Source: an uncultured Bermanella sp.
GTDB taxonomy: Bacteria > Pseudomonadota > Gammaproteobacteria > Pseudomonadales > Oceanobacteraceae
Direction of reading: 5' to 3'
Assembly (NCBI GenBank): GCA_913054445.1
Contig: CAJXIK010000155.1
Span: 1-5,180 of the forward strand
DNA: 5,180 nt
Position 1 is the stretch's first letter. Every line of letters begins with the position of its first letter. A program made the position numbers and the translations under genes. The notes under the pieces are model-generated. The model had not been told where the DNA came from and did not search any database. It was given only the letters and a program-made list of their open reading frames with translations. This document shows positions 1-5,180 of the stretch, in pieces.

Positions 1-51
1 GGCGATCTAAAAAATCACTAAACCCAAATTTGATCAGGCGGACTCCATAGA

Positions 52-79
52 TTGACCTCTGTGCTTATTTTAATACGAT
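52..79 (+). promoter_or_regulatory. Candidate sigma70-type promoter upstream of yaaA
   Basis: TTGACC (52-57, five of six matches to the -35 consensus) is separated by 16 bp from TACGAT (74-79, four of six matches to the -10 consensus). Transcription would begin near base 86 and leave a 5' leader of about 150 nt before yaaA. It is the best promoter-like pair in the 233-base leader and would serve the whole four-gene run. A second, weaker -10-like hexamer, CATAAT (179-184), is closer to yaaA but has only a poor -35 (TTATTA, 156-161). I could not recognise an OxyR site, although yaaA is OxyR-controlled in E. coli. This is prediction from sequence only. Confidence 0.4.
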
Positions 80-233
80 TGCCCTGGAGCAGGAATAGAG
101 CGAGAACCCAACAGCATTTTTTACGAATATTACTTTTGTGTGGGCCTTTGAATAGTTATTATAGAGCTCAATAAAACTCATAATATGCACCGTGCAAGCC
201 TCTATATTTGGCCGCAATTCCAGGACTTAAACC

Positions 234-1007
234 ATGTTACTGCTGGTATCCCCTGCAAAAACCCTCGATTACACAACCCCCTTGCCCATCACCGATTTTT
301 CGCAGCCCGAGATGCTGGCGGATGCGCAAGAATTAATAGACCAGTTGCAATCATTGTCCCCGGCAGAGGTGGCCAGCCTAATGAGCTTAAGTGATAAACT
401 GGCCCATTTAAACACCAGCCGCTTTCAACACTGGCAATTGCCTTTCAATCAGCAAAACGCGCGGCCCGCTATCTATGCCTTCAAGGGCGATGTGTACACC
501 GGCTTAGACGCCTATGCCTTGAGCGCGAGCGATATGACGTTTGCCCAATCTCACCTGCGCATGCTGTCTGGGTTGTACGGCTTGTTGAAACCCCTCGACC
601 TCATGCAGGCATACCGTTTGGAGATGGGCACTAAATACGCTAACTCTCGCGGAAAAAACTTGTACGAATTTTGGGGGAATAGCATCACAGATAAACTCAA
701 CGAACAGCTTTCCAGCGAGGACGTGCTGTTAAATTTAGCCTCCAACGAATATTTTAAGGCGGTCAATAAAAAAAGATTGCAGGCGCAGATTATCACGCCG
801 GTGTTTAAAGATGAGAAAAACGGCCAGTTTAAGATCATTAGTTTTTATGCCAAGAAAGCGCGTGGCATGATGGCCGCCTATGTGATTAAGAATCGCATAA
901 AAAATGTCGACGCTATCAAGCAGTTTGACAGCGCAGGCTATGAGTTCAATGAGGCACTCTCTAACGCTAAGGAATGGGTATTTACTCGTGCGCAGGAAAA
1001 TATTTAA
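234..1007 (+). CDS. yaaA: Peroxide stress protein YaaA (UPF0246/DUF328 family)
   Basis: Cytoplasmic protein of 257 residues, nearly the same length as E. coli YaaA (about 258). In E. coli, YaaA is induced by hydrogen peroxide through OxyR and limits damage by lowering free intracellular iron; a DNA-binding helix-hairpin-helix-like fold has been reported for the family. Family signatures visible here are the N-terminal LVSPAKTLDY (residues 4-13), FKGDVYTGLDA (83-93), LSGLYGLLKPLD followed by RLEMGTK (111-134), NLASNEYFKAV (167-177) and KKARGMMAAYVI (207-218). There is no signal peptide or membrane segment. The ATG at 234 is supported by AGGA at 222-225, eight bases upstream, and by the conserved N-terminus beginning directly at it. 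It is the first gene of the plus-strand run, and its 3' end overlaps the next gene by 20 nt. Assignment to the family is secure; the stress role is transferred from E. coli. Confidence 0.96.
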   Translation: MLLLVSPAKTLDYTTPLPITDFSQPEMLADAQELIDQLQSLSPAEVASLMSLSDKLAHLNTSRFQHWQLPFNQQNARPAIYAFKGDVYTGLDAYALSASDMTFAQSHLRMLSGLYGLLKPLDLMQAYRLEMGTKYANSRGKNLYEFWGNSITDKLNEQLSSEDVLLNLASNEYFKAVNKKRLQAQIITPVFKDEKNGQFKIISFYAKKARGMMAAYVIKNRIKNVDAIKQFDSAGYEFNEALSNAKEWVFTRAQENI

Positions 1008-3753
1008 TCGAGCATGGTGTTGTTGTTTGCTTTTGTGCTGCCTGCAATCTTATGCTGCCGACCCCAGCTTGGATTGGAAAACCCACGAGAGTGAACACTT
1101 TTTAATTCACTACCCGCAAAGCCTCAAGGGGTTTGTGGCTAAGGTGGAATATTTGGCCGAACACAGCCATGAAAGCCTGTCGCCTTATTTTCATTGGCAG
1201 CCCCAGCAGAAGACCCAAGTGATCTTGTTGGACGAAGTAGATCAGGCCAATGGTTTCGCCAGCCCCATCCCCAACAATGCCATGACCCTGTATATGCAAG
1301 CGCCCACCGAGGGGGAGTTACTGGTGTACGATGATTGGCTGAAGATGTTGATTCACCATGAATACACCCATGTTTTACATGTGGACAAGGTGCTGGCGAC
1401 ACCCGCCTGGCTACGCACGCTCTTTGGCCGGAATTTATTACTGTTCCCCAACGCCCTGCACCCTAACTGGTTTCAGGAAGGCCTCGCCACCTACATGGAA
1501 ACTGAGGATGCCACTGGGGTGGGCCGTGGCCAATCCAATGATTTTCAGATGATGATGCGCCAGGAAGTCATGGCAGGCATCAAACCCCTAAGTCGAATTA
1601 ATAGCGTTAATGGCCACGACTGGCCCTTCAACACGGCTTATCTATACGGCGTGTATTTCTTTCGCTTCATTAACGACGTATATGGCGCGCAAGCCATCAA
1701 CGAACTCATCAATAACTACAGCGATAATTTACTGCCCTACCGGGTTAATTCGAATCCCATCTTAGTCACCGGCAAACGTCTTGAGCAATTATGGCCGGAC
1801 TTTCAAAATTATCTGAACGGTTATTTTTTACCTCAGATAGAACGTATCGCTGGCCAGCCGACGAGTGAGGAGCGGGTGGTAGCGGCGGGGCACTTGGCCT
1901 ACGGCACGGTGGCTAAGGGCGTCGACCACGACTATTGGTACTCTGCCAGCGATGGCAATCACGGCGTTAACCTCTATCACTATGAGCAAGGCACAGAGCA
2001 TCGCGTGCTGCCGTTAAATTCATTGGCGAGCGTGGATGTCAATGAGGATGGACGAGTGTTAATTAGTCAGCTCGAGCATTGTGGCCAATACGCTAAGTAT
2101 TACGACTTATACGTTCTTAAGCAGGGTGAATTGACGCGCTTGAGCCATTGTGGGCGCTATCGCTTGGCCAAGTGGGTGAATCAACAGCGTATTCTGGCCC
2201 TGCATTATGAGGGGGGTGAGGGCGTCTTGCAGGTATTGGATGATAGCGGGCAAGTGCTAGAAACCCTGTGGCGAGGGCAGCCCGACCACGTCATGTCGTC
2301 TTTTGATGTGAGTGATTCTGGCGAGATTGTGGCCAGCATTAAATTTTCACAGCAGCCTTGGAATTTATATCTTTGGCAGGAGGGGCGCTGGCGCGCACTC
2401 ACGGCAGATGCCGCGCGTCAAACCCACCCCGAATTTCTTGGTGAGGATGTTTATTTTATTCAATCCCAGTTGGGGCAATCGGAAATTTATAAGGTCGCGG
2501 CTAATGGCGACAATAGAGTACGCTTGAGCCACAGCTTGGGCGGCTATAGACAGCTAGTGGCGAATGCGGATGGCAATGCGCTGGCATTATCCTACGGCGC
2601 TGAGGGTTACCAGCTGGTGACGGTTAAGCTCAAGCCGCATGCGGACTTGCCCATAGAGAAATTTTCGGCGCTTAGCCCCTTGCCGTCTTTCAATGTGAAC
2701 TTTGACTCAGACCCTGAATACAATCCCTTGCCCAGTTTAATGCCTACTTACTGGTTTCCCGTGTATCTGGCGCAAGGCAGCTTGAGCGAGGTGGGGTTCT
2801 TTACCAGTGGTCAGGATGCCCTGGCCAATCATCAATATGTGCTCCAACTCACCCACGAGAGCCAGCATAAGCAGATCCTAGTGGACGCTAATTATATTTA
2901 TGATGGTCGTTGGATATTCGGCTTGCAGCAAGACCTGAGCAACTCGACGGCGCATAACATCAGCGAATATCGCTCTCAATGGTTTGCCGCTTATATGCAC
3001 CCTCTGCTCGCGGTGGCAGATAGCCTTTACCCTTATGTGGCCTACACGCACTCACACACAGAACTGCGCTTCACCGATACGGCCACCTTTACCGGCATAG
3101 AAGAGGACGATAACTGGCTGGCCCTGGGTTTAATTTATGATGGGCTAAGTTCGTCGCTCAACGCCTCTGGTGCCAGTAAAGGGTGGCAGTTCGGTGCGTC
3201 TATCGAGAGTGCCGAGGCGGCCCATAATAGCTATTACACTGGCCAAGTAGTGAGTCTAAATAGCCGCCATTATCAGACGCTAAATGCGGGGGGCACCATC
3301 GCCCAGCGGCTGTTCCTAGGCCTAGGATTTGCCAGTAACTCCCCGTTCAAACTGGGAGGTGAGCGCAGTGATGCTTATGTTGGGCCGGGCATTCGGCTAA
3401 AGCAGAGGCAATACCCATTGCGCGGTTATAACGAGGGTCAAGGGGAGCTGGAGGGTGAAAATGCACTGCTGTACAACCTAGAGTATGGCTTACCCTTCTC
3501 TTGGTCGGATCATAATATTATGGCTCCGCCGCTGGGGTTTGCTGGCTGGTCGTTACGGGCGTTTAGCGATCATGCCATGGTGTGGGATGAGGGCGAGCAC
3601 ATGGGAAAAGTATATTCTTCCTTGGGTTTAGAGGCCATCCTCGATACCTCGGTGTTTTATAATGTGGCGTTAAGATTTCGTGTGGGCGTGGCTAAGGGGC
3701 TCGATGCCTTGGGTACGGATGCTGTCTATGTTCAACTAGGAGGTGCGTTTTAA
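988..3753 (+). CDS. Secreted zinc metallopeptidase (MA-like)/beta-propeller/outer-membrane beta-barrel protein
   Basis: A 921-residue protein, numbered here from the GTG at 988. Residues 1-23 form a signal peptide: RRK, then a hydrophobic core with five cysteines, with likely cleavage at SYA|AD. This favours GTG over in-frame ATGs at 904, 940 and 949, which would add a hydrophilic extension; AAGGA at 969-973 is a rather distant ribosome site. Residues about 30-290 resemble a peptidase MA-like gluzincin: SEHFLIHYP, a DQANGFASP segment, the zinc motif HEYTH (H124, E125, H128) and WFQEGLATYME supplying E164 as probable third ligand. Residues about 296-552 are repetitive strand-rich sequence like a TolB/WD40 propeller, with the only two mature cysteines (C365, C388). 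A linker with YNPLPSLMPTYW leads into a barrel (about 601-921) with LRGY at 811-814, resembling the Omp85 loop motif, and a terminal phenylalanine. I infer an outer-membrane protein with a periplasmic or exposed protease; its substrate is unknown. No POTRA domain is evident. Confidence 0.85.
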   Translation: MRRKIFNRAWCCCLLLCCLQSYAADPSLDWKTHESEHFLIHYPQSLKGFVAKVEYLAEHSHESLSPYFHWQPQQKTQVILLDEVDQANGFASPIPNNAMTLYMQAPTEGELLVYDDWLKMLIHHEYTHVLHVDKVLATPAWLRTLFGRNLLLFPNALHPNWFQEGLATYMETEDATGVGRGQSNDFQMMMRQEVMAGIKPLSRINSVNGHDWPFNTAYLYGVYFFRFINDVYGAQAINELINNYSDNLLPYRVNSNPILVTGKRLEQLWPDFQNYLNGYFLPQIERIAGQPTSEERVVAAGHLAYGTVAKGVDHDYWYSASDGNHGVNLYHYEQGTEHRVLPLNSLASVDVNEDGRVLISQLEHCGQYAKYYDLYVLKQGELTRLSHCGRYRLAKWVNQQRILALHYEGGEGVLQVLDDSGQVLETLWRGQPDHVMSSFDVSDSGEIVASIKFSQQPWNLYLWQEGRWRALTADAARQTHPEFLGEDVYFIQSQLGQSEIYKVAANGDNRVRLSHSLGGYRQLVANADGNALALSYGAEGYQLVTVKLKPHADLPIEKFSALSPLPSFNVNFDSDPEYNPLPSLMPTYWFPVYLAQGSLSEVGFFTSGQDALANHQYVLQLTHESQHKQILVDANYIYDGRWIFGLQQDLSNSTAHNISEYRSQWFAAYMHPLLAVADSLYPYVAYTHSHTELRFTDTATFTGIEEDDNWLALGLIYDGLSSSLNASGASKGWQFGASIESAEAAHNSYYTGQVVSLNSRHYQTLNAGGTIAQRLFLGLGFASNSPFKLGGERSDAYVGPGIRLKQRQYPLRGYNEGQGELEGENALLYNLEYGLPFSWSDHNIMAPPLGFAGWSLRAFSDHAMVWDEGEHMGKVYSSLGLEAILDTSVFYNVALRFRVGVAKGLDALGTDAVYVQLGGAF
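3738..3744 (+). promoter_or_regulatory. Strong ribosome binding site for the YajG-family lipoprotein gene
   Basis: AGGAGGT lies inside the last codons of the barrel gene, eight bases before the ATG at 3753. With the TAATG stop/start overlap, it fixes the lipoprotein start and suggests coupled translation of the two envelope proteins. Confidence 0.85.
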
Positions 3754-4310
3754 TGAAGTATTTAGGTAAGTTATTGTTGGTGTTGTCTTTGGCTGGCTGT
3801 GCCTTGGGGCCACAAAAAGTGCAGGTGATGCCAACACTCGCGTTCGAAAATTTAAGAGGCCTACAAACACCCATCGAACTGGTGGTGGTAGATAGGCGCA
3901 AAAATAGCGAGCGGCTAGGCTATCGTAATGCTCAGCAGCAGGGGATCATCGAGTTCAATACCCCGCTGGTGAGTGCACTGGGCAGCGCCATGCAAGATGC
4001 CATGTTGGCACAAGGCATCAACATGCAAAAGGGCGGTGAGCCATTTACTAAGCTCACCGTGCAGATTGATAAATTGCACTACAGCAGCCCAGATGAAAAC
4101 TGGGTTAGCCGCATCAAGATGAATGCGGAGATCTCCATATTCGTGAGTCGCGGTGGTTCGAGCTTTAAAAAGCGTTTTTCGGCCAATCGCTCCCAGGATG
4201 TGGCCACCGCTCCCAGCCTCGAGTTCAATGAAAAATATATGAATACCTTATTGTCAGAAGTCATTAATAAAGCGATAAATGACCGAGACGTTGTTAACTT
4301 TCTTAACTAG
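3753..4310 (+). CDS. YajG-family outer-membrane lipoprotein
   Basis: A 185-residue lipoprotein precursor. A short positive N-terminus (MKYLGK), a hydrophobic stretch and the lipobox LAGC (residues 13-16) predict lipidation at C16; the next residue is alanine rather than aspartate, consistent with sorting to the outer membrane. The mature part resembles E. coli YajG (PF03923) in length and layout: an early VQVMPTLAFE segment, a central region with NTPLVSALGSAMQDAMLAQG, a strand-rich section with LTVQIDKLHY and AEISIFVSRG, and a C-terminal helix near NTLLSEVINKAIND. The molecular function of YajG proteins is not established. In E. coli, yajG sits beside ampG, a different setting from the one here. 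The ATG shares its A with the preceding TAA and has a strong ribosome site, so production is probably coupled to the barrel-metallopeptidase, hinting at a functional partnership. Family assignment rests on remembered similarity. Confidence 0.82.
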   Translation: MKYLGKLLLVLSLAGCALGPQKVQVMPTLAFENLRGLQTPIELVVVDRRKNSERLGYRNAQQQGIIEFNTPLVSALGSAMQDAMLAQGINMQKGGEPFTKLTVQIDKLHYSSPDENWVSRIKMNAEISIFVSRGGSSFKKRFSANRSQDVATAPSLEFNEKYMNTLLSEVINKAINDRDVVNFLN

Positions 4311-4319
4311 GGAATATTC

Positions 4320-5024
4320 ATGGAGCAAAATGTACTGGACCATTCCGCCTGGAACTATGTGGCCATGGGCTTTTTTCTGCTGGCCTGGGTATTTTATACT
4401 CTGTTCGCAAAAATCATGGCCAAACGAACTCATTGCTTAGCTTCCATCATGTGTTTACACCGAGTCTGGTGGATGGAGCGTATGATGGTGCGTGACAATC
4501 GAGTGGCCGATGCGGGATTATTGTCGAACATAGAGCGCAATGTTAATTTTTTTGCCTCTACCACTATGATTATCATCGCCGCCATCTTAACCGTGCTGAC
4601 CGGTGACTTTGAGCTGGAATATTTTGCCGGTAATTTGTCCAAGGATTATGGGCAGGTTAAATTGATCTTAATGGTGGCCATCATGATCTATGCCTTTTTT
4701 ACCTTTACCTGGTCCTTGCGCCAATATGGTTTTGCCAGCGTCTTATTGGGGGCGGCCCCTCTGCCCAGTCAAGAAGAGTTTAATCTTAGTCAGCGCAAAG
4801 AATATGCGAAGTCTACGGCTAAGGTGCTGGATCAGGCCGCCCACAGTTTCAACTATGGCTTACGCGCCTATTATTTTTCTATGGCGGTCATCGCCTGGTT
4901 TGTTCATCCGTTGTTGTTTTTGTTGGCCACTAGTCTGGTGGTGGCGGTGCTCTATCACCGGGAGTTCATGTCTAAGTCATTAACGCTCATGGTGATGGAC
5001 GCTGACATTATTAACGGCAAGTAA
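4320..5024 (+). CDS. DUF599 family inner-membrane protein
   Basis: A 234-residue integral membrane protein with four predicted transmembrane segments, at about residues 13-32, 76-94, 113-132 and 184-212 (the last long and possibly bent at the proline of VHPLLF). Features I recall from DUF599 (PF04654) are the RVWWMERMMVRDNRVAD stretch after the first helix, the NFFASTTMIIIA start of the second helix, and FTWSLRQYGF followed by LLGAAPLPS after the third. The hydrophilic region between helices three and four (about 145-180) is charged and helical in appearance. No catalytic motif is visible and the family's role is unknown. The ATG has AGGGA at 4309-4313, overlapping the stop of the lipoprotein gene with a six-base spacer, so it is very likely co-transcribed. 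It ends the plus-strand run, with paired hairpins just downstream. Confidence 0.85.
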   Translation: MEQNVLDHSAWNYVAMGFFLLAWVFYTLFAKIMAKRTHCLASIMCLHRVWWMERMMVRDNRVADAGLLSNIERNVNFFASTTMIIIAAILTVLTGDFELEYFAGNLSKDYGQVKLILMVAIMIYAFFTFTWSLRQYGFASVLLGAAPLPSQEEFNLSQRKEYAKSTAKVLDQAAHSFNYGLRAYYFSMAVIAWFVHPLLFLLATSLVVAVLYHREFMSKSLTLMVMDADIINGK

Positions 5025-5045
5025 AGGAGGGGGGTAAGAGAGTGA

Positions 5046-5063
5046 GCGCCCTCGCAAGGGCGC
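5046..5063. terminator. GC-rich hairpin after the DUF599 gene, possible bidirectional terminator
   Basis: GCGCCCT (5046-5052) and AGGGCGC (5057-5063) form a perfect seven-base-pair stem around a CGCA loop, 22 bases after the DUF599 stop. No clean T-run follows on either strand; the minus-strand read-out continues into a C- and T-rich stretch (TCACTCTCTTACC). Its place between converging genes makes a shared terminator likely, though weak intrinsic termination or simple 3'-end protection is also possible. Confidence 0.6.
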
Positions 5064-5064
5064 A

Positions 5065-5091
5065 CTGGTTACGCTATTTCAGCTTAACCAG
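5065..5091. terminator. Second hairpin abutting the first, across the minus-strand gene's stop codon
   Basis: CTGGTTA (5065-5071) pairs perfectly with TAACCAG (5085-5091). After one C/T mismatch, GCT (5073-5075) pairs with AGC (5081-5083) around a five-base loop. The minus-strand stop codon (5074-5076) sits at the top of this structure. It lies one base from the GC-rich hairpin, so a minus-strand transcript would fold both in tandem. It may be part of that gene's terminator. No T-run follows. Confidence 0.4.
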
Positions 5092-5180
5092 AGATGAACT
5101 GGGTTGAGCGCGCATGAAATCTACGAGGATTTCGCCCCCTTCCTGCAACAAGGCATCGACAGCCTTATCCTTCTCCTTCT
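5074..5180 (-). CDS. C-terminal end of a converging gene, product unidentified (partial)
   Basis: The minus strand is open from the right edge to a TAG at 5076-5074 and gives 34 residues: KEKDKAVDALLQEGG, then EILVDFMRAQPSSSL, then VKLK. The other two minus-strand frames are stopped within this stretch. The composition is protein-like: a charged, helix-forming start, an amphipathic stretch and a lysine-containing tail. The stop is followed by hairpins, as expected for a gene end. The gene converges on the four-gene plus-strand run and is not part of it. I do not recognise the family from this tail, and the start lies outside the window. Confidence 0.65.
   Translation of the reverse strand, partial: KEKDKAVDALLQEGGEILVDFMRAQPSSSLVKLK

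Noticed and set aside
1..50. Possible tail of an upstream plus-strand gene (frames ending at 19-21 or 48-50)
   Set aside because: The stretches are only 6 and 15 codons long, with nothing recognisable; coding cannot be supported.
152..166. ATAG-containing stretch as an OxyR site upstream of yaaA
   Set aside because: It fits the first half of the OxyR motif (ATAG with matching T and A positions) but lacks the CTAT half and has no second element at the required spacing.
65..181. Minus-strand ORF of 38 residues in the leader
   Set aside because: It has no convincing ribosome site, covers the candidate promoter, and its sequence is not recognisable; a chance ORF in AT-rich DNA is more likely.
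185..394. Plus-strand ORF of 69 codons overlapping the start of yaaA
   Set aside because: It runs out of frame through the well-conserved yaaA N-terminus, has no clear ribosome site and no recognisable protein features.
3314..3327. Perfect 14-base palindrome TCCTAGGCCTAGGA
   Set aside because: It lies inside the barrel-coding region and comes from Leu-Gly-Leu-Gly codons; a protein-binding role is not supported, though two CTAG tetramers so close together are mildly unusual.
3692..3901. Minus-strand ORF over the barrel/lipoprotein junction
   Set aside because: It is antisense to two well-supported genes and the strong ribosome site between them, with no family features.
4690..4983. Plus-strand 97-codon ORF inside the DUF599 gene
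   Set aside because: It is an out-of-frame shadow of the DUF599 transmembrane region with no ribosome site or conserved features.

Overview
The window looks like an ordinary chromosomal segment of a gammaproteobacterium, probably a non-enteric, aquatic-type lineage. The support is a YaaA of typical length, a YajG-type lipoprotein with a classic lipobox, an outer-membrane barrel protein ending in phenylalanine, and moderate GC content. The species cannot be fixed from sequence alone. No tRNA, rRNA, CRISPR array, IS element or integrase was seen.

Layout. Bases 1-233 are a non-coding leader with one plausible sigma70-type promoter (TTGACC-16 bp-TACGAT). Four plus-strand genes follow, closely packed: yaaA (234-1007), a large secreted zinc-metallopeptidase/beta-propeller/outer-membrane-barrel protein (988-3753, GTG start, overlapping yaaA by 20 nt), a YajG-family lipoprotein (3753-4310, sharing one base with the upstream stop as TAATG), and a DUF599 inner-membrane protein (4320-5024, nine bases after the lipoprotein stop). 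The spacing implies one transcript. From 5074 to the right edge, the minus strand carries the last 34 codons of a converging gene. Two adjacent hairpins (5046-5063 and 5065-5091) lie between and over the converging 3' ends and probably act as a bidirectional terminator.

How the genes may work together. YaaA is a cytoplasmic peroxide-stress protein. The other three products are all envelope proteins: one predicted outer-membrane barrel with a periplasmic or surface metallopeptidase, one predicted outer-membrane lipoprotein translationally coupled to it, and one four-helix inner-membrane protein. A joint envelope function is an inference from gene order.

The most interesting item is the 921-residue fusion. 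It combines an HEYTH...E gluzincin domain (peptidase MA-like), a TolB/WD40-like propeller containing the only two cysteines of the mature protein, and a C-terminal barrel with an LRGY motif resembling the VRGF/Y loop signature of Omp85 proteins. No POTRA domain is obvious. Similar proteins probably exist in databases under generic names, but their function is, as far as I know, not established.
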